Notes: generated from the sequence alone by a model not told the origin. DNA of 64,000 bases from Hypsibius dujardini (GCA_001579985.1 LRSR01004324.1:39142-103141), one strand, 5' to 3'. Shown: positions 11,481-23,849, numbered from the stretch's first letter. Made by a program: numbers and translations.

Positions 11481-11633
11481 TTGACATTTACGCATGACCG
11501 TTTTATGAAAATCGGTATAAGTGAGCAATCAATTGATGAACCGCTCGTATGAACATACTGCTGGTGACGCTTGCAGTCGTTAGGAATTCTCCCTGCGGCA
11601 GCGTCCGAGCAAAAAACATCCATCTGTTTGGTA

Positions 11634-11800
11634 TCAAACTGACCACTCACGGTCAATGGGACGGAGACATCTTACATATTTTGTGCTCAAATCTCACTAC
11701 TCTCATTCTTCCACTCTCACATCCCCATCCTGATAACTCAGATCCCCCATCTTACAACCCCCATCTGTCATCTCCCATCCCAAACCGTTTACATAAATCC
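11634..11800 (+). promoter_or_regulatory. Shared pyrimidine-rich 5' block of copies B, F and G
   Basis: A C/T-rich stretch with repeats such as CATCTCCCATCCC, preceded by TGGGACGGAGACATCTTACA. Nearly the same block lies about 150-300 bp upstream of copy F (38450-38620) and copy G (46013-46235). Conservation in front of the three genes of one subclass suggests a promoter or 5' UTR element, though it may be passive co-duplication. Confidence 0.4.
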
Positions 11801-11953
11801 CTCAGTTTGATGCAAACGTTTGTTTTACTTGTTGAGTAGTCATAAAATGTAATATTATATTGCTGAGTACAACCAGGGTTTTATCCAAAAGAAAGTATGC
11901 GACAGAAAGGTTGTTCCTCGCCTGCAGTGTTTATTTTGGCTGCCTGTTTTCAG

Positions 11954-14111
11954 AGCGACGGACTACAACAGAGCCAAACAAAACAAGTGGATTTCTCGTT
12001 TTCGCGCAGGGTACAGCCCTTTGGAAATTACCTCTTGATGATCATGACGACATAAAACAGCTTCCAAATATTTTTGGAGAATACATTAGCGCAGTTGCAG
12101 TGGATTGTGTTAACCATCATCTCTACTGGACAAATGATCAAACGGGAATTAGACGTTCTCGATATGATGGCTCAGACAACCATCTGGTCGTCTCAAAAGG
12201 TAAAACACGTCATACGAAATACCGTCATTAATGGCATTTCCTGGAGAGAGATGCTGATTATGGCATCGATTTTCATTTCTAGCTGACTTAAAGGAGGGAT
12301 TGGCCGTAGACTTTGTTGCCGGAAATATGTTTTGGACTGAAGACAACGCCATTGTTGTAGCAAAGATGAATCACCTGGAGGCTGGACATAAAACTATCAT
12401 TTCATTCAAGGAAAGGACCGAAAACACCTACTACTACTACAACTCATTTATACGAGGACTTGCCGTGCATCCTTCCCGCAGGTAGATTAATGAAGCGATT
12501 GACCTTCAACTAAGCAACCACTCTTTAGGTTGTGCAATAATACATGCAGTTAAGCTTTTAATTAGTTTTCTGAGCGTTTACCAAATATGTTGCTCATGGT
12601 ATTAGCAGTTGTCATGCACTGATTGATTTCGTAGTCAAAGACTGCGATTTCTAATGACGATTTCTTGCTGATGTGCATAACATCCGAAAGTGATAAGCAA
12701 TCATGCGGTGGCCCCAAAAACGTAACAAAATTAATATTGTGGTTGCTCTTTAACTGATGCCCATTTAAAATGCTACATGTGGAAGAGTTGCCGCGCCAAA
12801 AATTATCTTCCAACCAATCACCTCATGTGACAGGAGATGTTTTCGGTATCATCCAAAATATAAGAAAGATCTAAAAGCGGATTGAGGTTGGCCAGATGAG
12901 ACGGCAAGCTTGCTGGAGAATAATTGCGTGGCAACAAATTATTTCAACTTCATAAATCACGTTATAAAACTAGCAGTTTTTCAACTTTCCATTTCAAGTG
13001 AATGGAGAGATAATGAAAAAACAGCAGTGCCGTCAAGAAATTCATTGTGGTTTTGGAACCACCGCTAAATCATCTCGTTATTGTAATCCACAGACACTGG
13101 AACCGATAAAGAATTTACCATGATTTGTTTTGCTGTCCTGCCCGAAGAACAATTTACAAGAAAAAAAATTGCCGCCATCTCAATCACTATTATACATTTG
13201 CAGTTCAATCTACTGGTCAGACTCTGACGACACAATCGAGACTGCCTCCATGGATGGAAGTAATCGTCAAGTCTTGGTCACTGGAGTTGTGGCCTATTCT
13301 CTGGCTTTGGATTACGAAGCAAACGACCTTTACTGGGCAGATTCCCGTAAGCTGACGTAGTTGTCAAAACACGAACTCATTTACAGCCGAAAATCCGTTG
13401 GTGTTTGTCCTGCACTTAACCGTTTTTTTGGACACGTTCATGTCCGGATCCGTCAATGTAATTGACAACAACCGACTGATTAAATGTCCGGCCGTCATAG
13501 TTGACGGTGACACTTCCAACTCTTCGTCAGAATAAAAGCGACATTTAATCCGCTACAGTGTCAACTAATCAAATGTACCGAAGCAAAATGTCTGTTAATT
13601 ATTGTTCCGATCATTTTCTACAGATACGGGAAATATCGAATGCATTTCGCTGAATGGAGGAAACAAACGAATTGTTTCGGCTCAAGAATGGGCGGGGGGA
13701 ATTCCAGGCATCTCATTGTCGGAAAGACGCGTTTACTGGACGTCCTTCTGGTCGATGTAACTCAATATTGCAACCGAATCCTGGAATTGTCTTTCCTAAA
13801 TCCGCGTTCTGTTGCAGTAACATCGTGAATAGTATCACCAAAAGTGGATCGGCAATGAAGCAACATTCCCTTCCAGCCGGACGGAGTGGATACTTATACA
13901 GAATTGTTTTTGTGCCAGAAGAGTGCCCCAAATGTACGTTCAATTTAAACCATTCAATTTGTACCTCGATTCACAACCCAGTTACATTTTCCTTTTAGTG
14001 AGCAATGCATGCGCTGTTTCCAACGGAGGATGTCCTTTGATCTGTCTGCCTCTCCCGGGAAATAATAAGAAATGTGTCTGCCCTGACGGCAATTCATCCT
14101 GCACTTCATAA
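11954..14111 (+). CDS. YWTD/EGF secreted protein, copy B (intact exons)
   Basis: The best preserved copy and my reference model. Exons are 11954-12199, 12283-12481, 13204-13346, 13624-13756, 13818-13933 and 13999-14111, and every junction keeps GT/AG and frame. LDLR class B blade cores in order are LYWTN, MFWTE, IYWSD, LYWAD and VYWTS, giving most of a six-bladed propeller. It is followed by a single C-terminal EGF-like domain with six cysteines (CAVSNGGC, LICL, KCVCPDG, SSC) and a TAA. Expected to be extracellular. No transmembrane segment is seen, so a secreted or matrix protein is likelier than an endocytic receptor. The first exon, with start codon and signal peptide, is not securely placed; the upstream open frame contains a TTTTCAG acceptor at 11953. 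Ligand unknown. Confidence 0.75.
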
Positions 14112-15090
14112 CATCTTTCGCAATTTCTTCCCGATTTGTTGGACGAACTTCCGTCGCAGATTTCTTTATATGTGTTTGGTTGTTTTGTCGGTCTAATATT
14201 TTAATCGAAACCGAATTGAAATTCTTCGGCATACTCTTCATTTGATTATGTTTCTAATAGTATCGAACCACAGGATCGATTTTCAATTATTATTCGTTGA
14301 ATAATGAAATAATTGATTTGTTTATTTGAGAAATAAGACGAACAAGGAAATTTGTCAGTCAATTTCGGCCAAAACTGAAAATAAAGAAACAGCTAAATAA
14401 TTTTCTTATGTTTTGGTTAATAAAACAATTAAACTAAACTGGCTAGTTAATAAAAATTTAATTGATAATAAAACAAACAACTGAAATTGATCTGCCTATT
14501 TCGATCAAAACTAAAATAAATAATTTTCCAGTTCTTTTATTGCTGTAAAAAACTGAATCAAACATGTTAATTACTAACTATTTATTTAGGAAATAAAACA
14601 AACAACTAAAATTAGTAAATCAATTTTGACTTGGGTTAAAAACTCAATAAAAAGTACTAACTTTTTTCTTATTTGTTTGTTACTGAGATTTATTACTGAT
14701 TTAATTTAATCGAAAAATTAATCAATGGATCAATTTGGACTGAAACAGTCAATGAAAAACTAAATTCAAATTACTTCGCAATTAATTTTTAGCTAACTGA
14801 GAAAATAATTTCTTTCCGTAATTTTAGTTTTTATCTTCCCTGGTCTAAAATCGTCTTCCTGGAGGTAATTGCACAGGTGTCACGCCAGATACGAATACGA
14901 AATGAAGAGCATTAATAAATGAAACCACAATCGAGCAAGACAAAGCGACAACTGCTTCAATACGTTGTTTGCTACTTTCTATTTCCAAAGAGAAGAATAG
15001 GCGCATAAATAGAACTTCCCGTGACGCTTAACACGGCAAAACATTACAAGAGCAGAGAAGCAGAGAGAACATCTTAGCTTGATTGGTTGA
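14112..15090. other. AT-rich convergent spacer
   Basis: Longer version of the spacer behind copy A. Several direct repeats of an AAATAAGACGAACAA / CAATTTCGGCCAAAACTGAAA type occur at 14330-14640 and recur after copies C, D and G. No gene. Confidence 0.5.
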
Positions 15091-15236
15091 TCAGTGGTAT
15101 TTTGCTTGGCTCTGCAGACGATTGGTCTTATAGTTGATGCAATAGAAGAGGGCAGACAATCCGACCGCAAACTGCACGTACGGAGCGGCGGTCCCGTAAC
15201 GCACCGCCACGTACGCGTGGAACCAACGCCAGTACC
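15091..15236 (-). pseudogene. ATPsynF: ATP synthase subunit f, last exon only (copy 2)
   Basis: Same exon as 2701-2846, with acceptor TTAG at 15237-15240 and stop complement at 15091-15093. It encodes GYWRWFHAYVAVRYGT and the membrane helix. The partner exon, expected near 16250 by comparison with copy 1, is absent: homology with the 3.75-kb region stops at about 16247 and CTGT-rich unrelated sequence follows. A truncated duplicate. Confidence 0.75.
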
Positions 15237-16259
15237 CTAAAAGGAACAAAAATTATTATCATCAGAGATAATACCGTAGAGAAAACCATTTTTCTTCTGC
15301 ATTTTGAATCTTTCCAATTGTCAAATTAGATATTAAATAATAACCACACCGAAGCAGATAATTCGATTAAATTAATAAAAATTAAAAATATCCTTCGAGA
15401 CTTCAAATTAAACTAAACTTTTTTAATTTAATTATTTTAATTTAATCATTTTTGTAGCGAGCTTTACATTGCAAAAATGTAAGTAAATTTAAGGATATGT
15501 ATACTTTCGAATTTAAATTAAACAAAGAATTGAAATCAAACAAAGAATTGAAATCATTTGAAATGAGCTGAATTAAATAAACAATATTTCCTTCCTTTAT
15601 ACTTGTATTACCGAAATTAAATCAAATTTATAAATAAACTTTCAGGGGTTAAATAATTTAACTCTTTAGATTAGTTGAATTAAATTAAACTAAATTAGCT
15701 TTTTCGTTATACTCTTATTGTACAAATTAAATTAAATAATCTACAAAAACTGAACACACAAAATAAGAGTATAGATATATGAAACTAAACGGCAGTTTTT
15801 TTTAAATTAGTCAAATGAAATATAACATAATATAACTTTCCGTTACTTTTACATTGCAACAATTTAACTAAATAATCCACAAAAAATTAGGACATACAAC
15901 ATTAAAAACTTGAAACTGAAGAGTAAATTTAAAAGTCCTTGTCAACTGGCGCAAAATGGTCTAATGTATTAATTAATTGATGAGAAGGACAATCGGTTCG
16001 AGAGGAAATTTCTGAGGCCAATTGAGAAACTCACAATAACTGAAGCTTCTACAAATTCGGCGATGAATACTTTTATCTACTTATTTATTAACTAATATTT
16101 CTATCAATAAATGACCAAAATCGTGAAGGACTGCGTAAAAGCAAACACAATCAATTTCAACGATTTATTTTGTACGGTCAAGAAAAATAAGATATACACA
16201 AAATACGTTAATAAATTAATTGATTGATGATGTTAAACTTGCATTTCCACACAATATCA

Positions 16260-16375
16260 ATGTCTGCCTGTCTATTAGTTTGTCCGTTTGTCTTTCCGGG
16301 TGTCTTTCTGTCTGCATTTGGGATTTCGATTGTCTGTCTATCTCTGTCTATTTGTTTCCTGTCTACTACCTTGTC
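16260..16375 (+). repeat. TGTC/TGTCTGCC simple repeat at a duplication breakpoint
   Basis: Imperfect TCTGTCTGT units begin exactly where homology with the ATP synthase f block of copy 1 is lost. A similar repeat surrounds the orphan exon at 41093-41445. Confidence 0.6.
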
Positions 16376-17386
16376 CTTTATTTTAAACCAATGCCTGCTT
16401 CATTCAAGGCCGCCAGCCAGCGACGACTGAGACTATCTGATCCACCTCAAGCAGATTGTCTCCGCACGCAGACATGAAGTACTCGACCTCTCAGTCGACA
16501 TCGTAGCCGCCATCCAGACGTCCACAAGTAAAAGTCGAAACCGATCAATGAAGAACTGCAATTTGTAGTGCGTCAACAGGTACAGTATTCTCCCGCACTC
16601 AAGGGACAGCTATGCCCACCCCCCCCCCAGTCACACACCGGTACATAAATTTTTTCCTTAAAATTGGGAGGATACAACAGCTAATTGAATCCTCTAAAGT
16701 GTATGCGTCTTTTGATAGTTATCAGACATGTTCAACCTCGACCGGTATTCAATTAAATTCTGGATATCAAGGAGATCTGAATCTCACCTCAATAAGCTGA
16801 AATTCACTTGTAATAACCTTGCTGATGTGCACAACATCCGAAAGTAAAAAGCAATCATGCAGTGGCCACAAGAGCGTAACAAAATAATAGTGTTTTCTCT
16901 TCGATTGATTCCGATTCAAAATGCTACATGGGGAGAAGTTGCCGCGCCAAAAATTGTTTTTCAACCAAATAAGTCATGTGACAGGAATTCTGAGCGGGTT
17001 GAGGTCGACCGGATGAGACAGCAGTCTTCCTGGAGAGCGTGACATAAATATGTCCGCCCCCCCCCGGCGGCGAAGGGAGCAGGCCTAAAAATGCATAACG
17101 CGTAAAAAATTGGGACTGTTAAATGATTTTAACTTCTAAATCACAATATAAAACTAACAGTTTTTAACATCTCCCACCAAGTGGATACAGGGATAATGAA
17201 AAAAGAGCAGTGCCGTCAAGAGATTCATTGTAGTTTTCGAACCATCGCTCGATCATCTCGTTATTGTACTCCACAGAAACCCGAACCGATGAAGAGTTTG
17301 CCGTGAATTTGTTGCTGTCTGGCCCGAAAAACACTTTACAATAAAGAATTTATTGCCGCCATCCCAATCATTTTTATACATTACAG

Positions 17387-18552
17387 TTCAATCTACTGGT
17401 CACACTCTCACACAACAATTGAGACTGCCTCCATGGATGGAAGTAATCGTCAAGTCTTGGTCACCGGAGTCTGGGCCGTTTCTCTGGCTTTGGATTACGA
17501 AGCAGGCGACCTTTACTGGCCAGACCGCAGTAAGCTGACTTGGTTATAGAAACATGGACTTAGATGTTTGTTGTGCACTTTACCGTCTCTTTCGATATCT
17601 TTATGTCCGCATCTGTCAATGCAACTGATGTCATGCCATAGTTGGCGGTGACACTTCCACTGTCTTTGCTGCCGCTTAGCGAAGCGGCATATAACTCGTT
17701 ACATTGTGAATTAATTGAATTGATCGAAGCTTTGTCTGTTGATTATCGGTCCGATCATTGTCTGCAGATACTGGAAAATAATATACTGATGTATGATGTA
17801 TAGACTGATCATAGTTTGCGGTGCCACTTGCACACTCTCTGTCAGAATAAAGCGAAATATAATCCTACATCGAATGTACGGAAACAAAATGTCTGCTAAT
17901 TATTGTTTCGATCATTCTCGGCAGATAATGGAAATATCGAATGCATTTCGTTAAATGGAGGAGGCAAACGAATTGTCTCAGTTCAAAGAAGTGCGGGGGA
18001 ATACTTGGTTGACATCTCATTGTCGGGAGGACGCGTTTACTGGACGACCCGCTCAACGTAACACAATAAAGCTAGCGAATGCTGAAATTGTCTTTCCTTA
18101 ATCCGCGTTATGTTACAGTTTAATCGGAAGTGGTTACGGGATGGCCTTTGCACCAAGGTCCGTACTGTAGCTCTTTACTGCATGCGAGAAACATGGAATT
18201 ATTTTTCATTTGTCCGTGGTCTGTTGCAGTGGTGCCGTGAATAGTGTCACCAAAAGTGGATCGACAAAGAAACAACATTCCCTTCCGGCCATATGGAGGG
18301 GGGATTTATTAGGAATTGCTTTTGTGCCAGAACAGTGCCCTAAATGTACGTTCAGTTAAAACAATTTAAAAGCATTACCTCAATTCACATCATTGTGACT
18401 TTTTCCTTTTAGTGAGCAATACATGCGCGGTTTCCAACGGAGGATGTCCTTTCATCTGTCTGCCTCTCCCGGGAAATAACAAGACATGTGTCTGCCCTGA
18501 CGGCAATCCATCCTGCACTTCAAAACATCTTTCGCAGATTACTCCCTATTAG
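17387..18552 (+). pseudogene. YWTD/EGF protein, copy C (5' truncated, stop codon lost)
   Basis: Exons 17387-17529, 17925-18057, 18230-18345 and 18413-18552 keep their splice sites and frame. They encode IYWSH/LYWPD, VYWTT and the EGF-like domain. The two upstream exons and the 5' region are missing: intron-like homology begins only near 16600. The usual TAA after the EGF domain is AAA here, extending the frame nine codons to a TAG at 18550. Without the first exons there is no signal peptide and under half a propeller, so it is probably a non-functional remnant. Confidence 0.75.
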
Positions 18553-19443
18553 TTGGACAAACTTCCGTTGAAGATTTTTTTAACTTTGTTTGGTCGATTT
18601 GGCGTTCCAAAATTTTAATCGAAACCGAATTGAAATTCTTCGACATACATTTGAATATATTTCAAAGAATATCAACCCACTAATTCGTTTTTCAGTTATT
18701 CATTGTATACCGAAATGACTGAATTAAACGGGTTAGTTAACAAAGATTTATCTTAGGAACAGGACGAACAACGAAATTCATCAGTCAATTTCGGCCAAAA
18801 CTGAAAACTAAAGAAAACTAAAATTACAATTAATTTTTATTATTTTGAGTAGTAAAACAAGGGACTGAATTGTTAGTTATTTCGTTCAGAAATAAAGCAA
18901 ACTAAAAAATTAGTCAGTCAAATTCAACTTAAATTAAAAACTAAATAAAAACTATTAGATGTTTTCTTACCTCTTTGCTTACTGCCATTTATTATTTAAT
19001 TTAATTGACAAAATTAATTCGAATGAAACTTCCATTGAAAAATTAAATTGAAATTCCTTCGCAATTATTTTTTGGCAAACCGAGAAAGTGATTTCGTTCC
19101 GTAATTTTTGTCTTATCATTCCTGGTCCAAAATGGTCTTCCTAAAAGTGATTGCACACGTGTCACGCCAGATACAATTACGAAATGAACAGTATGAATAA
19201 ATTATACCACAGTCAACCAAGACACAGCGACAACTGCCGCAAAAAGCTCTTTTATTTAAAAGAAACATTCTCCGCACGTAAAATAATGTTTTGAATAATT
19301 AATCATCATATTTAAGGTTGATTGCTGTAAAGTATCCAATTGCGGTTTTGTACGTTGAAATAAATAAAAATACAAGTTTATTTTAAAGCACAGCCGCTTT
19401 TTGAATCATCAAAAATGTCTTTATGTACATTTAAGCAACACTA
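18553..19443. other. AT-rich duplicated spacer
   Basis: Carries the same spacer repeats as behind copies B, D and G. Homology to the ATP synthase f region stops near 19240. The last 60 bp resemble 39718-39778. Confidence 0.5.
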
Positions 19444-20735
19444 CAGAGGTTAAACAACTTGATGGTGCTCAGTTTTTAATTAAATCCCACGTGCACAATT
19501 TCACTTCGAATTTTTCAAAACATGCTCAATTTGAAGCCCCTGCCTCTCTATCATAAGTTTAACACGTTTCGGCCAAGATCGTAAGCGTTATTAATTTTAC
19601 TTTGGTCTAAATTCGACCAGACCTTTCGCATAACCCGTTTCAAACCTGCCACCGTAGTGGTAGCGTGGGCAAACAATTTCCACTTAAACAGACCATTCAC
19701 ACAAAAATCCATGGGGGCCAAGTCAGGGCTATTGCCCATCCAGTGCTCTTTCGGAATGAATTTGATTCCGGAATTTCGAAGCCATTCCTGTGTGATTCCG
19801 GAAGAGTGCGCTGGAGCACTGTCATGGTGGAAGACGACCTTGTTGATCAGCTCTCCCGGAAATAGTTTCCAAATGTCGTTCTTGAAAAGCGGCTTCAAAA
19901 CATGTTGGATGTAGTACTCACTGTTGATTTTCGCTCCGGGTTTGACGAAACGGATTGCGGTTTTTCCGCGGGAGCAAACGCCGGCCACAAACATGACGCT
20001 CTTGGGGTGAGATTACTTCCAAAATTTGGTCCAACTTTCCGGACTCCGTTTTCCCCGAAACTCGTAGTAAATCTTCCGGATACCGTTAGTGTCAGTAAGA
20101 TACACTCAGGCCTCATCAATGGTGACAATATTCTTCCACTTATGGCCGTTGATATAGCGCAGGAACCTCGGGCCTCGGTCCAGCCGTTTTTAGCCTGCTT
20201 GTTCGATAGGGCATGAACACGGCACTTTTTCCGCACCTTCCCCTCCAAATCCTGGCTAAAGACGTCAGCAACAGTTGTAGCCGACACACCGTACTTCAAG
20301 GATAACGCAGAATGGGTCAGCGGATTCGGTCCTGAGAGGTCCTTTTCAATGGCATCCACCAGACCAGGAGTTCGGAGTTTCGGGGAGCCACGGGGTTTCA
20401 CCGATGACGGTGCAGTATCACTTCCGACTTCCTTGTTGTTATTTTTCCTGATGAGATTAGATACTGCTCTCTGAGAAACAACGATATTACTGACCGTCAA
20501 TGCTTCCACAATTTTTGTGGATGAATATTTCAAACTGACCAATGTCAAAATAGACTCCCTCACACCCAAATCTAGTTTGCGACCCATCTTTGTATCCAAA
20601 TGAGACAAAAAATGTATCACACATGCGAAATTGAGCGAAGCACGTGTTGGGTTTATGAGATTTGAAAATCAAATAAGGCGCCCTGTACAGGCGTGAACAT
20701 GAGTCACTGAGCACCATCAAGTTGTTTAACCTCTG
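19444..20735 (-). mobile_element. DD37D mariner-like transposon, inactivated copy
   Basis: 1292 bp bounded by perfect 30-bp terminal inverted repeats (19444-19473 and 20706-20735, outer end CAGAGGTTAAACAACTTGAT), each flanked by TA, the target duplication of Tc1/mariner elements. Transposase is on the minus strand. The N-terminal helix-turn-helix part lies in 20600-20180. Near 20185 the frame shifts, and the catalytic part continues in 19994-19551 with HHDSAPAHSS and NSPDLAPMDF. There are 37 residues between the second and third aspartates, which defines the DD37D (maT-like) group. Intact ends with a broken gene suggest a relatively recent copy that no longer encodes transposase. Confidence 0.9.
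20600..20708 (-). other. Transposon 5' non-coding region
   Basis: Between the right inverted repeat and the transposase start MGRKLDLGVRESILTLVSL near 20587. It holds presumptive promoter sequence only. Confidence 0.35.
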
Positions 20736-21039
20736 TATTTATCGTCACAAAAAGTCCCTCGACTTGCCATCCGGCATTTCAAATGGGTGGCGCAACGGAG
20801 AAATTTCATCTTACAGCGCTTGAAACAGGTTTATTGCGATTCTACAAACCGGAAACTCTGACAAACATTTCGGCATTGCTTTACACAAAGGCATCAAGTC
20901 GAAAATATTGCAATGTCGTTTGGACCGCTGAGAAAGCCATAAATAACAGCAACCCATGAGAGAAATATCAATACGTGTGCGGTTTTTCATATTTTTATAA
21001 TTTAGGCAAAAAATACTGGTTTAGGTTTTCCATCTCGGT

Positions 21040-21548
21040 ATGGGTCTCCCAATTCTACGTCCATACCTACATGGTCTATATATCACTGCTCTAATTACCG
21101 TTATCATCACCATCAGCCCTTCAGAAGCAGCATGTTGTCAAAATAATAAAACAACCTTGCAACTGCTGTCTGACACCGCGTTAAAACGGGGACAGAGCCT
21201 CTTTTCTCCGGACAAGAAGACTAAACTGTCGATGCAGATGAATGAGGACCTCGTCGTGTCCAATATTGGTGAAGATCTAACGGAAAAGTCAGTATGGTCG
21301 ACTGGAACCAGCTCACTAGCACAGCCACCCGTGTCGGTCAATTTGTTGGAAAAATGGTGATTTGGTGATGCTTAATGATGAGGGTGAAACGATGTGGAGA
21401 CTTGGAACAGCTGGCATGCGGTATGCCGGTGCTTCGCTATGGGTGCAAAATGGGGGTTTATTATGCCTCGTGAGTGAACCGGACGGGGACTACTTGTGGA
21501 AATCAGTTGCTATGGTAACATCGACGTCAATTTCAAAATTGGTTCCAG
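21040..21548 (+). pseudogene. Secreted bulb-type (B_lectin) mannose-lectin-like protein, frameshifted
   Basis: Begins with a signal peptide (LYITALITVIITISPSEA). Then comes a bulb-type lectin domain: LKRGQSLFSPDKKTKLSMQM, SVWSTGTSSL, NGDLVMLNDEGETMW and DGDYLWKSV show the repeating W-S and D/N-x-L-V motifs of the monocot-lectin fold. Near 21352 a run of five A where four are needed shifts the frame, so the domain is split over two frames. The open frame then reaches a GTAAGA donor at 21549. One-base indels in A-runs can also be sequencing errors, so the gene could be intact. It resembles the lectin domain at 54158-54499. Confidence 0.65.
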
Positions 21549-21924
21549 GTAAGAACTAGGATTATGCCTTCTGTGTATCTTAACATGGACAAATGCTAGG
21601 CCAAAAAGAGTGCATTTTCAAAGTACGAGCAGGCAGATGCTCGTTAAGGATTCTTTGAAGGCGAAACCAGAACAGCTGATAGTATGGCCAGGTGGTGGGC
21701 AAAGGGGAAAAATTAATTTTTCCCCAAATTTTATTAAAAAAGTCGGCTTTACTATACATTTTGACACTGATGGGGATCTGGGGTCTTATTTCCAAGGGCC
21801 CCGGGCTTTGAAAACATTTGTATACTACTAATATAATATACTAGTTATAATACAGAAATAGTAGTATATTATACCTCTGTGTACAAGTATAGCAAATTCA
21901 ACTTAGTCAGTAATGATATAGAAC

Positions 21925-22500
21925 TTACCTGTCCGATGCAATGGCAACATCCAGCTGGGCGATGGCAAACTGATTACCAAGGGCGCCGTCAAGAATGATA
22001 CAGTTGATTTTGATTCCACGGTTTAGGAGGCGCTCAGAAGTTTTGGCAATGATCTTGCTCAGGACCTCGCTCCGAATCAAGTGAGCGGTGAAGTAGTAGC
22101 CGATTAGCTGGATGGTCTTCGTTTCCAAGTTTGCAGCATAATTGCCAGCGCGTGCTGCTCTATGGCAATCTTTTCCTCTGTTGTGAAGAGGTCCTGGAAC
22201 TCGGAAAGATCCACGAATCCATCAGGCGTTCCCGTTGTGCTCCAGTAATCGAAGGACGCCTGTGGACGAAGTTTACCTTCGTCCAGGACAAGTGCCCACT
22301 GGCTGGTCGAGACATCAAGAAGAGAACAGGCCTCTGAAAACGAAACTGCGGAGGACTCTGCGAAGTGTTGCGACGCTCAGAAGTGGTAGCTTCATCTTCT
22401 CCCTCATGTACTTGTACGAGCGTGAACCGCACCAGTTCAGCTCGAGACAGCGCTCAATCATGGATAGCTCATGCCTAAATTTTTTTTTAAAACGTAACAA
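21925..22500 (-). pseudogene. P-element/THAP9-like transposase core, degenerate
   Basis: The minus strand carries three blocks in the P-element order but in different frames. The first, 22500-22315, has SRSYKYMREKMKLPLLSVAT, like the family's aromatic/LPLPS-TLRRW motif. The second, about 22310-22130, has WALVLDEGKLRPQASFDYW, with the first RNase-H-like aspartate, then GFVDLSEF. The third, 22128-21925, has IQLIGYYFTAHL and INCIILDGALGNQF, with the second catalytic aspartate. Frameshifts and an intron-like AT stretch (22490-22570) separate pieces, so it is inactive. An upstream part extends to about 23350 (cysteine cluster CGKCP and RCSNCQTC). Terminal repeats were not found. Confidence 0.7.
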
Positions 22501-22569
22501 TTTTTTAGCGATATTCGGTTAAACATAACACTTAATACAATAAAAAATGATAAATAATTTTTGCCCACC

Positions 22570-23350
22570 TTCGTCTTCTTCCTTTGTCCTGAAAAGCCGT
22601 CTCGCGTGTTGAAAGAACGTCCTGGCCGGTTCTGGAACGTCAGTGCTGCACCACACTTCTTCTGCTGAAAGCAGTCGCTCACTAAAAAGCCGGATTTGTT
22701 CGCGGGCTTTCTGGTTCTGGTTCTCGGTTCGGGATATCTACTGTGCCATGGCCTTTTTGAACTTTATCGAGTTGTCGATCTTGCTCCTGAGTTCTTCTGC
22801 CGACATGACAGAGTTCGACTTGGTCTTCTTCGCAGATTCGATTCTGGCGGCGTATACGGTCTTGCCTTTCTCCTCTTTCTTGCGCGCGGAGTGAGCGCGG
22901 ATGCATGTCTGGCAGTTGCTGCAGCGGTTCACTTCCATAAGTAAGCGCAACCTTCTCGGGCACTTTCCGCATACGAGTAGCTGCAAATGTTGCGGCTGTC
23001 CAGGCGGTTGAGGTACGACTTCAAATTAAACTCAGTGCATCGTGGTGGAAGAGCAGTAAGCAATGAAGGGGAGCATTCCTTGCCGAAGACAAGAAGACTG
23101 TGGGAGAGACAATCATCAAAGGTGATCTTTTTGGGTTGCCAGACGGGCTCGTTGTGGGTTGTCGTAGAACCTGCGGAAATAGTTTTAATAGAACAATAGT
23201 GAGCTGTATTTGGCATTAACGCATGACCGTGATATAAAAATTGATATAAATGAGCAATCAATTAATGAACCGCTCGTATGAACTTACTGCTAGTGACGCT
23301 TGCAATCTTTAGGAATTCTCCCTGCGGCAGCGTCCGAGCAAAAAACATCC
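22570..23350 (-). pseudogene. 5' part of the P-element-like transposon (copy 1)
   Basis: Minus-strand open pieces include 22680-22575 (LLSAEEVWCSTDVPEPARTF in one frame, followed by GTGGGC) and 22986-22738 (CGKCPRRLRLLMEVNRCSNC, then a KE-rich helix). The segment 22750-23210 is repeated at 10998-11480. It lies upstream, in coding direction, of the transposase core and probably encodes its N-terminal DNA-binding and oligomerisation region. I could not confirm a THAP zinc finger. Confidence 0.4.
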
Positions 23351-23527
23351 ATCTGTTCGGCAAAAAATCAGGTAGCTGAAGGTGAGAAGCGAGCTGATTG
23401 ATATTCAGAATATAGTAGCTCTGGTTTACGGCGGTGGCAAGTAGGCCTATTGGGGGAAAAGGCGAGGCGATGCAGTGCTCTTCGCAGCCCAGTGCAGCAT
23501 GGACAAATTTTTGCGGAAGTCATAACT

Positions 23528-23590
23528 TGTGTCTGTGTCCGTGTCTGTGTCTGTGTCTGTGTCTGTGTCTATGTCTGTGTCTGTGTGCAT
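23528..23590 (+). repeat. GTGTCT simple repeat
   Basis: About ten TGTGTC units, the same motif as the 7-kb array, followed by GTGTGAGCGTCTGTG variants to 23690. Confidence 0.8.
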
Positions 23591-23849
23591 ATAACGATAA
23601 ACTTGTGTGCATGTTTATGTGCACTGTGTGGCAATTTAAACATCTTTGAGCGGGTGTGTGAGCGTCTGTGTGCGTGTGAGCGTCTGTGAGCGTTTGTTTG
23701 CCTCAATTTTAAACTGTGCGCATGTGTACGTGTGGCATGAGGAGGACTCCCATTGGTCCCGATTTTTCCCAATTTTCCCATTTTTTCTATCGGGATATCG
23801 AGATGGGACTAGCCTAGAAATAGTAGGGAACGGGAAAAAATAAATCTCT

